Assembly (NCBI RefSeq): GCF_003990335.1
Contig: NZ_CP034683.1
Span: 1,316,501-1,380,500 of the forward strand
Length of the DNA stretch: 64,000 nt
From: Rheinheimera mangrovi
Lineage (GTDB): Bacteria > Pseudomonadota > Gammaproteobacteria > Enterobacterales > Alteromonadaceae
Direction of reading: 5' to 3'
The notes below the pieces were generated by a model. It was not told where the DNA came from. It saw only the letters and a list, made by a program, of their open reading frames with translations, and did no database searches. A program made the position numbers and the translations under genes. This document shows, piece after piece, positions 28,548-37,949 of this stretch (position 1 is the first letter of the stretch; each line of letters begins with the position of its first letter).

Positions 28548-29843
28548 TTGTCTTTGAATAGTTTGTCAGCACCACTGCGCTTAACGATCCAACAGTTGGG
28601 TTTAAACCAGCTGGTGCTGGGGTTGTCCGGTGGGCTGGATTCTATGGTGTTGCTAGAGTTATGCCATCAGCTTGCTCTGGATACAAGTATTGGGCTCAAA
28701 GCCGTCTATATCCATCATGGCTTAAGTGCCAATGCCGATCTGTGGGCAGAGTTTTGTCAGCAGCAATGCCTTAAGCGCGGCATTGCTTTTGAAGTGCAAA
28801 AAGTACAGCTGAACCCGACCGCCAACATTGAAGCTCAAGCCAGAGCTGCGCGTTACTCAGCTTTAGCTGCATTTATTAATAGTCCCCAAACCGCTTTATT
28901 AACGGCTCATCATGCCGATGATCAACTCGAAACTTTATTATTGGCTTTAAAACGTGGTGCAGGTCCGGCAGGTTTATCTGGTATTGCAGCTTTGCAGCCT
29001 TTTGCTTCTGGTTGGTTAGCGCGGCCTTTATTAGATTTTAGCCGTGAGCAATTGGAAGCTTTTGCTCAGCAGCAACAGCTGCAGTGGATTGAAGATGAAA
29101 GTAATAACGACAGCAGATTTGATCGTAACTTTTTGCGGCTGCAGGTGATCCCTTTATTGCAACAACGCTGGCCAGCGTTCCGGCAAAATGCGCTGAGGTC
29201 TGTGGCTCATATTCAGCAGCAACAGCAGTTTGTTGAAAAACAGCTTGATCAGCTATTACCCACTGTAATGCATGGTGCTGAATTAGATTTAAAACTACTA
29301 ACAGCACAAGACTTAACCACACAAAAGCTGCTGGTGCGCCGCTGGTTGGCATTAACAGGGCTTAATCCATCAACCGACTGGCTGGAGCGATTCTTTTCGG
29401 AGCTGATTGGTGCTAAAGCCGATGCTCAGCCTCTGCTGGAGCTGGATGTTTACCAAATCCGTCGTTTTGCCAACAAGGCTTATATCACGCAAGTTACAGA
29501 GGTTCCGCAGGCAGGGGTTTTGCTCGAATTAAAAGCCGGGCAGCAACTGAACACTGTTGTAGGGCAGTTTCTGCTCAATAGTGAAGGCAAGGGCACAGCC
29601 TTGTTATTAATTGACGAGCCTTTATATCTGGTGTTTGGGCTTTTTAGTTTGCCTTTTAAACCAGCAGGCGAGCGGCAAAGCAAAGAGTTGAAACAATGGT
29701 TGAAGTTATGGGCTATTCCGCCATGGCAACGACTGCAGTTGCCTGTGCTGGTGCAGAATAATCAGGTGGTGGCAGTGCTTGGCTTAGCCTCTAACACCGC
29801 GCAACAGCACGCTACTGCCTTTATCGACTGGCAGAAAGGCTAG
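28548..29843 (+). CDS. tilS: tRNA(Ile)-lysidine synthase
   Basis: A 431-residue enzyme that puts lysine on C34 of tRNA-Ile(CAU), so it reads AUA. The PP-loop ATPase motif SGGLDS is at residues 27-32; HHADDQLET and the C-terminal substrate-binding domain (LLARR-like LLVRRWLALTG) follow. The start is TTG; GAGG lies 2 bases before TTG 28548 and 8 before TTG 28554, so the second may be used. It follows the accA terminator and may have its own promoter. Confidence 0.93.
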   Translation: MSLNSLSAPLRLTIQQLGLNQLVLGLSGGLDSMVLLELCHQLALDTSIGLKAVYIHHGLSANADLWAEFCQQQCLKRGIAFEVQKVQLNPTANIEAQARAARYSALAAFINSPQTALLTAHHADDQLETLLLALKRGAGPAGLSGIAALQPFASGWLARPLLDFSREQLEAFAQQQQLQWIEDESNNDSRFDRNFLRLQVIPLLQQRWPAFRQNALRSVAHIQQQQQFVEKQLDQLLPTVMHGAELDLKLLTAQDLTTQKLLVRRWLALTGLNPSTDWLERFFSELIGAKADAQPLLELDVYQIRRFANKAYITQVTEVPQAGVLLELKAGQQLNTVVGQFLLNSEGKGTALLLIDEPLYLVFGLFSLPFKPAGERQSKELKQWLKLWAIPPWQRLQLPVLVQNNQVVAVLGLASNTAQQHATAFIDWQKG

Positions 29844-29858
29844 AGCAAAATTGCAGGC

Positions 29859-29896
29859 AAAAAAAAGGGCTTTTGGATCTTCTGTCCTTTAGCCCT
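29859..29896 (-). terminator. Terminator of the diguanylate cyclase gene
   Basis: Read leftward, AGGGCT and AGCCCT form a stem around a 19-base loop, followed by eight T residues (the A-run at 29859-29866). It lies 35 bases beyond the GGDEF gene stop. Confidence 0.65.
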
Positions 29897-29930
29897 AATG
29901 TACGACGACTAAAACTTTTGACTACTTAGG

Positions 29931-30839
29931 TCAGGCCTGATTCAACAGCGCGACTTTCACCGCGTTTTTACCCGCTTGTTTAGCTTGTGATAAAGCTTCA
30001 TCGGCACGGCTGAATAACAACTCAGATTTTTGATTAGGTGCTAGTTGAGCTAAGCCCGCACTTGCTGTCACAGCAAACTGATTGCAGACATGATGTTGAT
30101 TAATAGCTTTCACTAACCTATGAGCCACCAGCTCAGCCGATAAGGCATCATCTGCTGTCAGTAATATGGCAAATTCATCACCGCCAAAACGGAATAAACA
30201 ATCACTGGCTCTTAAGGTTTGACGCATCGCATCTGCTACTGCAATCAACACATCATCACCGGCAGGATGGCCAAAGTTATCGTTGGTTTGTTTAAAGTTA
30301 TCCAAATCCAGCAAAATTAACGCACAGGCTTCCTGACGTCTGTTGGCCAGTTGCACCGCTCGTTCAAACTGATCGTCAAAATTACGTCTGTTGCCTAAGT
30401 CCGTCAGACTGTCTTTTAACGCCAATTGCTGCAAACGAACCACCACTAAGGTATTTCGCAGCGGATACAGCCATTGCCGTTCCAATTGCCACAACTGATG
30501 CTGGATTAAAGGGGTAAAAGCCTGATCGGACTGGTAACTCAACTCGGCCAGACATTGATCGTTCAGCATTAACACACTGCGGTGCTCAAAATTACCATCT
30601 TCTGAACCTGGCGCCAGGTATTTACCTACAGCCGTTTGTAATTGAATGGAACGCAGAGGCAAAACTTTGCCAGCGGCCATTGAATAGATTTGTAGCTGAT
30701 CAGCAAGATCTAAGCTGGTTTGTAATTGTTCTGGCAGAGTTGCCGGATCAGTGGACAAACCAGACCAGTGGGGCTGACTGGTGATGCCAGCATAACTGGT
30801 TCCACTTAATGTCATATCTTGTAAGCCAAATAATTCCAC
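29931..30839 (-). CDS. GGDEF diguanylate cyclase
   Basis: A 302-residue cytoplasmic protein that should make cyclic di-GMP from two GTP. The C-terminal domain (about residues 140-298) holds DSLTDLGNRRNFDD and the intact active site GGDEF at 219-223. The inhibitory I-site RASD lies exactly five residues before it, so product inhibition is likely. The N-terminal 130 residues have no transmembrane helix and resemble no sensor domain I know. There is no EAL domain. Confidence 0.92.
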   Translation of the reverse strand: MELFGLQDMTLSGTSYAGITSQPHWSGLSTDPATLPEQLQTSLDLADQLQIYSMAAGKVLPLRSIQLQTAVGKYLAPGSEDGNFEHRSVLMLNDQCLAELSYQSDQAFTPLIQHQLWQLERQWLYPLRNTLVVVRLQQLALKDSLTDLGNRRNFDDQFERAVQLANRRQEACALILLDLDNFKQTNDNFGHPAGDDVLIAVADAMRQTLRASDCLFRFGGDEFAILLTADDALSAELVAHRLVKAINQHHVCNQFAVTASAGLAQLAPNQKSELLFSRADEALSQAKQAGKNAVKVALLNQA

Positions 30840-30987
30840 TGCCGATACTCCGGAGCATATCTAAGATAGCTGGAATTTGCAGGTATTGTGCCACTTTAAT
30901 AAGTGAATGATATTATTGATTTTTTCAATTATGCAGTTTTAGCTGACGATTTTTTGACGGCAAGGGCAGGCTAAAAATTGCCATGGG

Positions 30988-32133
30988 TTAACTGCGTAAA
31001 AAATCCAGCATTTCCGGCATTTGTTGCATCGCATCCTGATAGCCAATTTCAATAAGCCTTTTGGTGTAGGATTTTTCAAACAGCAGGTAGCTGGTTAAGC
31101 TCGACTCTGAGTGCTGAGTAATACCTGTTAAACGCAATAAGCTGCGAACAGCCATAGGGAGCTGCAAAAAGTGCTGGCTGGCAATTTCGTTAAAATTAAC
31201 ACTGGGGTTAATTAAAAAGCTTTCAACTTTCTTCAGATCGGTAGGAATATTGTGCGCACTTAAGGTATCAACTGTTTTATTGATCCTGTTCATTCGTTCT
31301 AAATCGGCATTGAGCGTGTCCGAAAAGATAGTGTCCAGCAGGTGACCTGCGACTGTAGCTAAACCCGGATGATGCGGCATAGCGTTCGCTAGGTCGCGGG
31401 CACGGGGTTGCTCCAAACCTATGATCAGTATCTTTTCTGCACCTAAGTGAATTGGCGAGCTCAGAGGCGACAATTGGTTGACAGAACCGTCACCATAATA
31501 ATGCTGGTTAATCCGTACCGAAGGGAATACCAGCGGAATAGCTGCGGACGCCAATAAATGATGAATACCCAATAAAGTCTTTTGGCCGCAACGTTTTGCT
31601 CTGCGCCATTCTTTGGCTTCATTGCCCTGGAAAAAGGTGATGGAGTCGCCTGTGTTGTAACTTGATGCTGTCACTGAGACACTGGATAAATAGCCGCCTT
31701 GAATGTTGCGGTCTATGCGCTGCAAATCAACAATATTGTGCAGCAGCAAACGTAGCGGCTTGTTATCCAGCAAACTGACCGGTCTTTTATTGGCGTAATC
31801 TGTTTGAAAAGCCGTTAAAAAACCTCGTAACAAGTGCCAACCCAGACGCAAATAATCTGAGTAATACACCTGGTGGGTGTGAAAATTACGCCAGACCCAT
31901 TCAATTTTTTTAACACCCAAATGAAAACAAGAGGCGTAACAGGCGATCCCTGTGGCATTGATGGCGCCTGCTGAGGTTCCACAAATAATTTCAAATGGAA
32001 TTTTACTGTTGCGTGGATAATGCTGGGCCAGCGCTTTGAGCACACCGACCTGATAGGCCGCTCTGGCTCCACCACCTGTCAGCAGTAAAGCAACTTTTTT
32101 ATTGGTGTTTTCACCTTTTTTGCTATCAGTCAC
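30988..32133 (-). CDS. Patatin-like phospholipase
   Basis: A 381-residue serine hydrolase. The oxyanion hole is LLTGGGARAAYQVGVL, the nucleophile Ser54 is in CGTSAG, and the catalytic Asp215 is in YGDGSVNQ, so the Ser-Asp dyad is complete. No signal peptide is seen. The family hydrolyses acyl esters of phospholipids; substrate unknown. The C-terminal 100 residues with IPTDLKKVESFLINPS are typical of a bacterial subgroup. Confidence 0.9.
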   Translation of the reverse strand: MTDSKKGENTNKKVALLLTGGGARAAYQVGVLKALAQHYPRNSKIPFEIICGTSAGAINATGIACYASCFHLGVKKIEWVWRNFHTHQVYYSDYLRLGWHLLRGFLTAFQTDYANKRPVSLLDNKPLRLLLHNIVDLQRIDRNIQGGYLSSVSVTASSYNTGDSITFFQGNEAKEWRRAKRCGQKTLLGIHHLLASAAIPLVFPSVRINQHYYGDGSVNQLSPLSSPIHLGAEKILIIGLEQPRARDLANAMPHHPGLATVAGHLLDTIFSDTLNADLERMNRINKTVDTLSAHNIPTDLKKVESFLINPSVNFNEIASQHFLQLPMAVRSLLRLTGITQHSESSLTSYLLFEKSYTKRLIEIGYQDAMQQMPEMLDFLRS

Positions 32134-32262
32134 TGAAACTTCTTAACTCTTTAGAGACTCTCTGTTTATATATTGCTGAAAAGCAAAATAAATGCAACGC
32201 TATAGCCTGTTTTTCAACGGCTTAATATCAGTGCTCCGAATGAGTGAAAGGAAAAAACAGAA

Positions 32263-33135
32263 ATGACTGAGAAGGCTCCTGGCACAGGCCAGCAACAATA
32301 TTACATAGGTTTAGCTGTGGTCGCCGTAACCCTGATTGCCATTGCCTGGTTTTTCTTCAGGACAGAGGACGCTGTAGTGGCGGAGCCGGAACCAACTCCT
32401 GTACCTGCAATACAACAAGCTGCTCCTGCAGATGTGTTAACCGCAAATCAGGAACCTGTGGATAGTTTAACTTTGCAGGCGCAAGACGAAACTCCACTGC
32501 AGGAAACGCCACTGGACGATGCGGTAGAAGTTGAGCCTACAGTGAAACTACCTAGCCTGGATAACTCAGATGCTGAAGTAAAAAGTGGTTTATTAGGTTT
32601 GCGCTGGAAAGCGGGTTTAGCTTCTTTGTTTGTTACAGAAGATATGATCCGCCGTTTTGTGGTGAACGTGGATAACATTGCGCAAGGCACATTGCCAAAA
32701 AATCAGGCGCTGTTTCAGCCAATGACGGTCAGGTTTGCCACTTTACCGGCTGAAGGCGGTGCAGTGCAGCTGGACCCGGCCAACTTTGAACGCTATGAGC
32801 CTTATCTGCAATTGCTGGAAAGCGTTTCTGTGACTGAAGTAAAACGTTTATTTGAATACTATTACCCGCTGATGCAGCAGGCTTATGCTGAGTTGGGTTA
32901 CCCGAATGCTCAGTTCCGCGTGCGGTTGCAGGAAGCTATTAAAGTACTGTTGGCAACTCCTGAAGTAGCCCCTCCTATGGTATTAGCTCGTCCTAACGTC
33001 TATTACACTTATGCCGACCCGGAGATAGAAGCTTTGCCTTTGGCACAACGTCAAATGATCCGCTTAGGGCCTGACAATCAAAAACGCTTAAAACGCGTTT
33101 TAGAAGCACATCAACTGGTACTGGCTCAGCCTTAA
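32263..33135 (+). CDS. DUF3014 family membrane-anchored protein
   Basis: A 290-residue protein with one transmembrane helix (about residues 13-32), a Pro/Glu-rich linker (35-110) and a C-terminal periplasmic domain beginning near LRWKAGLASLFVTEDMIRRFVVNVDNIAQG, the DUF3014 signature. Function unknown. AAAGGAAA precedes the ATG. The last base of the stop codon is the first base of the next start, so it is coupled to the acyltransferase gene. Confidence 0.85.
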   Translation: MTEKAPGTGQQQYYIGLAVVAVTLIAIAWFFFRTEDAVVAEPEPTPVPAIQQAAPADVLTANQEPVDSLTLQAQDETPLQETPLDDAVEVEPTVKLPSLDNSDAEVKSGLLGLRWKAGLASLFVTEDMIRRFVVNVDNIAQGTLPKNQALFQPMTVRFATLPAEGGAVQLDPANFERYEPYLQLLESVSVTEVKRLFEYYYPLMQQAYAELGYPNAQFRVRLQEAIKVLLATPEVAPPMVLARPNVYYTYADPEIEALPLAQRQMIRLGPDNQKRLKRVLEAHQLVLAQP

Positions 33136-33725
33136 TGCCAGCTTTACCTGCAGTTCCGGCAAGCTTGCCACGTCGTCACAGTAACCTGGGCCAAAAACTT
33201 GGCCTCTGGTTGCTGAAACTGTTGGGCGGCTGGAGTATTCAGGGCGAACTTCCTGCTCATAAAAAGATGGTGATTGCTGTTGCTCCTCACACCTCAAATC
33301 AGGATTTTTTTGTTGGCATAGCCGCGGCTTTAGCTCTGGATCTTAAAATCCGCTTTTTAGGTAAGCACAGTATTTTTGTCTGGCCTGTGAAAAGGCTGTT
33401 GATCTCTTTAGGTGGGATCGCTGTTGACCGTAGCCATCGACACGGAGTGGTAGGGCAAGTGGTGGCTGAGTTCGAACAGAGTGATGCGCTGTTATTAGGC
33501 TTATCGCCCGAAGGCAGCCGTAAAAAAGTACAGCAATGGCGGTCAGGTTTTTGGTTTATTGCTAAACAAGCCAATGTACCTGTGTGTTTAGTGGGGCTGG
33601 ATTACCATCAAAAACAACTGGTGTTTGGTCCGTGCTTTACCGCTGGCGAAAATTTCGCCGACGATCTCCCGCAAATGCGCGCATTTTTTCAGCAAATGAC
33701 TGCAAAGTATCCAGAAAACGCTTAA
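33135..33725 (+). CDS. Lysophospholipid acyltransferase-family protein
   Basis: A 196-residue PlsC-like acyltransferase. The catalytic HxxxxD block is APHTSNQDFF (His and Asp five apart) near residue 54; block III is LSPEGSRKK, a variant of the usual FPEGTR. It resembles short acyltransferases that lack a clear assigned substrate. No signal peptide. It is translated in step with the DUF3014 gene, which may anchor or recruit it. Confidence 0.85.
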   Translation: MPALPAVPASLPRRHSNLGQKLGLWLLKLLGGWSIQGELPAHKKMVIAVAPHTSNQDFFVGIAAALALDLKIRFLGKHSIFVWPVKRLLISLGGIAVDRSHRHGVVGQVVAEFEQSDALLLGLSPEGSRKKVQQWRSGFWFIAKQANVPVCLVGLDYHQKQLVFGPCFTAGENFADDLPQMRAFFQQMTAKYPENA

Positions 33726-33729
33726 GTTC

Positions 33730-33758
33730 TTGCACAGCTAAAAGCTTTTAAGCATAAT
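33730..33758 (+). promoter_or_regulatory. Promoter of the 4.5S RNA gene
   Basis: TTGCAC, a 17-base spacer and CATAAT form a strong sigma-70 promoter; GCGCGC follows as the discriminator. The predicted start near 33765 leaves a leader of about 24 bases before the mature RNA, the same arrangement as in Escherichia coli where RNase P trims the precursor. Confidence 0.75.
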
Positions 33759-33788
33759 GCGCGCACCAGTTTTACTGGCAACTTCAAT

Positions 33789-33903
33789 GGTGGCCTCATC
33801 GGTCCTCCCGCAATACTAATTCGTTCACCTGGTCAGATCCGGAAGGAAGCAGCCAAAGCGGATAACGTATGTGCCGGGATGTCGGCTGGTGAGGTCGCCA
33901 CCC
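33789..33903 (+). ncRNA. ffs: 4.5S signal recognition particle RNA
   Basis: A 114-base RNA closely resembling Escherichia coli 4.5S RNA. The conserved Ffh-binding apical part reads GTCAGATCCGGAAGGAAGCA with the GGAA tetraloop, and GTGCCGGGATGTCGGCTGG follows. The ends pair: GGTGGC at 33789 with GCCACC at 33897-33902, then CTCA with TGAG. It works with Ffh to deliver membrane proteins to FtsY and the translocon. No clear terminator is seen downstream. Confidence 0.97.
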
Positions 33904-33997
33904 ACACATCTACTAATCTTCCCGTTTTCCAGCTTGTGTACAGAGATCACTTTAAGTAAATTGGTGCTGCTAGCCAATTCTATATAAAGGATTATGT

Positions 33998-35946
33998 ATG
34001 AAGTTCTCAATGGCTCTGGTCATGTTTCTTAGCGTCACTCTGCCTATGATCAGTCTGGCGGCTGAAATAACCAAAACAGCACCTCTCCCGCTTGAGACTT
34101 TTTATCGGGGCGAACGTATAGAGCAGCTCAGTTTGTCTCCGAACGGCAAGCGCCTGATAGCACTGAAAAATCTAAAAGAATTTACCGCTATACAACTGAT
34201 TGATATCGAATCAGGGCAAACTGTTTATCTGGCTAAAACGGATAACAAAAAATACAGATTTGCCTGGGTGCGTTGGGCCAATAACAGCCATGTGCTGGTT
34301 AGCTTTCGGTTTGGTGCTGTGCGCAGTGTTGGTATTGGTCGTGGTGCAAAGACACATGAAACCAGACTTTTCGCCATGGAAGCCAAAGCTGGTGCTGAAT
34401 TTATTCCTATGGTCAAACCGGCCAAAGAAGGTGAATACCAAAGTCAATTTCAGGATGATGTAGTCAAATTTCGATTTCCGGATGACGACCATTTCCTGCT
34501 CGGTTTGGATCGGCAAATGGCCGGTCATGACAGCTTGTATAAAATCAATGTAAAAACTGGTGACGCCAGTATGATAAAAAATATCGTACTAACGTTAAAT
34601 CCTGGGTGGTGGACAGACAAGGTGAGCCCCGAGCCAGTGTGGGCTATGAAGTTAAATCGACTGAGACCAGCATTAAAGTTTTACCTCCAGGCACTGAGTC
34701 CTGGCAGGAATTGGCCCGTTGGCCTGCGTTTTCCGACAAAGCAATCTCTATCCTGGGTTTTGGCAAAGATCCGAAAGATTTGTATATCACAGCTATCCAT
34801 GAAGGTCGTGATGCCGTGTTTAAAGTGGATATCAGTAAAGCGGACTTTCCAAGGCAGCTGATCCTCAGCCATCCGAAATATGATATCGCAGGCGATTTGA
34901 TCTACTCATCCGCTCGTCAGGAGCCTGTAGGTATTTATTTTAATGACGAATCATCCAACAGTTTGTATTGGGACCAAGAGTTTAAAAACTTTCAGGCAGG
35001 CTTAGATAAAGTACTGCCAGACACGGTCAATTACATCACTCAGTTAAGTGCAGATGAACGCAGTTATTTGGTCTATGCCTCCAATGCGACAACGCCAGGT
35101 TTATACCTGCTGGGTGACAGGGATGATAAATCTTTAACTTTATTGACAGAAACTTATCCCGGCTTGAATGAAGACAATCTGGTGCCGAAACAGCGTATTA
35201 GCTACAAAGCCAGAGACGGTCTTGAAATTGAAGGCTTTTTGTCGACACCTAAAGGGACAGAAGGGCCCTCTGCTTTGATTGTTTTGCCTCACGGTGGGCC
35301 TTTCAGTCAGGACTCTAATAGCTTTGATATTTTCTCAGCCTATCTGGTCAACAAAGGCTACCGGGTATTTCAACCTAATTTCCGCGGCTCCACAGGCTAT
35401 GGCCATGAATTCTTAAGTCAGGCTGTGGGGCAATACGGTATGGCGATGCAGGACGATATCACTGATGGTGTACAGCACCTGATCCAAAAAGGCATAGCCG
35501 ATCCAAAGCGGATTTGTATTATGGGTGCCAGTTACGGTGGTTATGCTGCCTTGCTAGGCGCCGCGCGCACCCCTGATTTGTATCAATGTTCCATTAGTTT
35601 TGCCGGCGTGACTGATCTGGAAGAGCAGCGCAACAGCTACCGGAATTTCACCAGCTATAATTTGGCCAAAAAGCAGATGGGTGAAGATGAGGATTTGCTG
35701 GAAGAGAACTCCCCGGTAAATATGGTCGATAAAATTAAGATCCCGGTGCTGCTGCTGCATGGGACTGAAGACCGCAGTGTGCCAGTACTTCAGGCCCGTC
35801 TGATGGCTTCGGAACTGGCGGATCAGAAAAAAGTCTTTCAGTACATCGAGATTGAAGAAGGGACACACCATCTGGATTATTTACCTCATCGGAAGCAGAC
35901 CTTTGAAGCTATAGATGAGTTCTTAAATAAATACCTGCCACTCTAA
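33998..35946 (+). pseudogene. S9 family (prolyl oligopeptidase) peptidase with a one-base frameshift
   Basis: The protein would have about 649 residues: a signal peptide (MKFSMALVMFLSVTLPMISLAAE), a beta-propeller-like N-terminal domain and a C-terminal alpha/beta-hydrolase. The frame is lost at an A6 run (34576-34581): frame one reads DASMIKN then nonsense, frame two gives RTNVKSWVVDRQGEPRASVGYE. One extra A (A7) would restore a continuous ORF. The catalytic triad is intact: Ser at 35530 in GASYGGY, Asp at 35770 in HGTEDRSVP and His at 35866-35871. A sequencing error or A-tract slippage is as possible as true loss. Confidence 0.8.
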
Positions 35947-35974
35947 GCGAGCAGCATTTTATTTCGAGCGAAAA

Positions 35975-35998
35975 GAGGTGTCTTGGCACCTCTTTTTT
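35975..35998 (+). terminator. Rho-independent terminator after the S9 peptidase gene
   Basis: GAGGTG-TCTTGG-CACCTC followed by six T residues; A residues precede the stem, so it may also act weakly on leftward transcription from the LURP-one-like gene. Confidence 0.85.
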
Positions 35999-36006
35999 AT
36001 CTGCAG

Positions 36007-36507
36007 TTAATCATCATCTACAACAGAGTTTTTGCCTGAATGCTGGATACGGTCTATCACTATCACTGCAGCCAGCAGTTGGGCTGTTAGTTTGGGCTCG
36101 TAAATATCCACACCATAGGTATCAGACCAGCTAAACCAGGACTTGGATACTTCTGCTAATACTTTGCCGTTTTGACTGATTTTATATTCGTGTTGCCATA
36201 AATTGCCGTGCATTTCCAGCTCACCGGCAGGGCCGCTGATGGTAAAACGACTGGTCCAGAAGGGCCAAAAACATTTGCGAATAAGCCACTCACTGCCATC
36301 GGCACAGAGCAGGCGGCAGGCTGGCATGAGAGTCAGGTACTTACGTTTGATTTTTAAAAGCTCAACCCCGCGGCTATCAAACATTGTCTGACTGCTGGAG
36401 ATACTGAAAAACTTACCTTTGGCGCTAAAAGCCGCGTCGCCATTTTCATCTTCAATAGTAAAGCTGTCGGTCAGGCTGAATATCTTTTGTTTGATTTTAT
36501 ATTTCAT
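36007..36507 (-). CDS. LURP-one-related (DUF567) family protein
   Basis: A 166-residue protein with the Tubby-like beta-barrel pattern of the LURP-one/YxjI family: SLTDSFTIEDENGDAAFSAKGKFFSI at the N terminus, repeats of short strands, and a C-terminal hydrophobic helix (QLLAAVIVIDRIQ). Bacterial members have no established function. No signal peptide. GGAGCTGC lies before the ATG at 36507. It is convergent with the S9 peptidase gene. Confidence 0.8.
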   Translation of the reverse strand: MKYKIKQKIFSLTDSFTIEDENGDAAFSAKGKFFSISSSQTMFDSRGVELLKIKRKYLTLMPACRLLCADGSEWLIRKCFWPFWTSRFTISGPAGELEMHGNLWQHEYKISQNGKVLAEVSKSWFSWSDTYGVDIYEPKLTAQLLAAVIVIDRIQHSGKNSVVDDD

Positions 36508-36801
36508 TGTTGCAGCTCCTGATTTGCGTCACCTATCGTTCATACCGCTCTTATGCTGCCTGAGTTTTTCATCGGATCAAAGCCATAACATAATGATTTA
36601 CAAAAAAGTGTTGGGCTTTGAGGTTCCGGGTATTTCTGCACTCATCTGGACCTTCGTTTGATTAAGCCCAGCAAAATATTGCAAACCTTTAATTAAGGAT
36701 GCTAACTTAGCTACATGTTGCAATTATTTAGCCACGCAGTTACAAAACTGGGGTAGGCACCGGTTACTGTCATCCACAGCTAAACAACAAGGAGAGTTCA
36801 T
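36508..36801. other. Intergenic region without a recognised gene
   Basis: About 294 bases between a leftward and a rightward gene. It must hold the LURP-one-like promoter and the promoter of the small membrane protein at 36802; I could not define either with confidence. No hairpin, tRNA or repeat was noted. Confidence 0.5.
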
Positions 36802-37029
36802 TTGAATATTAATGCAACGCTGTACGGTCAGTTTGTGATCATATTTGCGCTAATTATGGGGCTACTATGTTATTACCTGGGACGTCGTAAAAGTAAAAAT
36901 CCAGTTTTAGCTGGTTTACTTGGCGCCGTTTTATCTTTAATCCCGCTATTTGGTCTGGTTTATCTGATGGTGTTGCTGTTTAAAAAAGATGTGAGTTCAA
37001 CCTCAGGAAGTGGATTAGATGCTGTATAG
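36802..37029 (+). CDS. Small two-helix membrane protein, unknown
   Basis: A 75-residue protein starting at TTG behind AAGGAGAG. Two hydrophobic segments (about 9-25 and 37-60) flank a basic loop GRRKSKN, predicting a hairpin with the loop in the cytoplasm; a short Ser-rich tail ends the protein. I do not recognise a family. It is followed 42 bases later by a second small membrane protein gene. Confidence 0.6.
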   Translation: MNINATLYGQFVIIFALIMGLLCYYLGRRKSKNPVLAGLLGAVLSLIPLFGLVYLMVLLFKKDVSSTSGSGLDAV

Positions 37030-37071
37030 CATTGCAATGCAGCGCAAATTACTAAAAGAGAGCAGAGGATC

Positions 37072-37254
37072 ATGAAAAAATGTAACAAAACTGAAAGCAG
37101 TTCAAATGCTTCGTTGTTTTCATTTTTGCTTTTTGGTTTTGCGTTTGACAAGTCAGCGCCGAAATCAAAAACTTCCTTGGTCATGCTTTTAGTTTTTATC
37201 TTGTTATTTGGCGGTTTAGCTGTGTTTCTGGTGAAAATGGCTGGCGCTCAATAA
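37072..37254 (+). CDS. Small membrane protein, unknown
   Basis: A 60-residue protein with one C-terminal transmembrane helix (about 35-54) and a Ser/Phe-rich middle. GAGGA lies before the ATG. The weak similarity of layout to the preceding gene and the close spacing suggest one transcript. No family recognised. Confidence 0.5.
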   Translation: MKKCNKTESSSNASLFSFLLFGFAFDKSAPKSKTSLVMLLVFILLFGGLAVFLVKMAGAQ

Positions 37255-37313
37255 AGTATAAATACGTAGTTTACGCATCACTTTATAAGCGCCGCTAGCT
37301 TTAAACGCCAGAG

Positions 37314-37949
37314 CTATTCAGCCTTCGCCTGATGCCGCTGCCGCAAAACTTCCAGCACATCATGCAAAGCCAGATCCTGACTTTTCAGCAATACCAGCAA
37401 GTGATAAATCAAGTCTGCCGCTTCGTTTTTCAGCTCTTCTCTATCGCCTACTGTAGCTGCCAGAGCAGTTTCTACCCCTTCTTCACCGACTTTTTGCGCT
37501 ATACGTTTGACGCCTTTGGCAAATAAAGAAGCGGTATAGCTTGAGCTTGGGTCGGCGCCGTAACGACTGTGGATCACTTGTTCTAATTGATCTAAAAAGG
37601 CTAAGTCGGGTTGGTTGGCGTCTTCGGCGTGCCAACAACTTTCGGTGCCGACGTGACATGTAGGGCCAATAGGTAGTGCTAATGCCAGAATACTATCCTG
37701 GTCGCAGTCTGCTGCCATGCTTTGTAATTTCAGTGTATGGCCTGAGCTTTCGCCTTTGGTCCATAAGCGGTTTTTACTGCGGCTAAAAAAAGTGACATCG
37801 CCGGTTTCCAGGCTTTTTTGCAGTGCTTCTTTGTTGGCAAAACCCTGCATCAGCACTTTGCCGGAGCGGGCATGTTGCACTATGACCGGCAATAAGCCAT
37901 CACCTTTGCTGAAATCCAGCTGGTCCAGGTTGGTTAAATTCAGTTTCAT
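37314..37949 (-). CDS. hisI: Phosphoribosyl-AMP cyclohydrolase / phosphoribosyl-ATP pyrophosphatase
   Basis: A 211-residue bifunctional enzyme for steps 2 and 3 of histidine synthesis. The N-terminal cyclohydrolase has [16 protein letters not shown] and [26 protein letters not shown] with metal Cys/Asp residues; the C-terminal pyrophosphatase has [11 protein letters not shown] and LIYHLLVLL. It is the last gene of the operon and overlaps hisF by 4 bases. Confidence 0.97.
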   Translation of the reverse strand: MKLNLTNLDQLDFSKGDGLLPVIVQHARSGKVLMQGFANKEALQKSLETGDVTFFSRSKNRLWTKGESSGHTLKLQSMAADCDQDSILALALPIGPTCHVGTESCWHAEDANQPDLAFLDQLEQVIHSRYGADPSSSYTASLFAKGVKRIAQKVGEEGVETALAATVGDREELKNEAADLIYHLLVLLKSQDLALHDVLEVLRQRHQAKAE

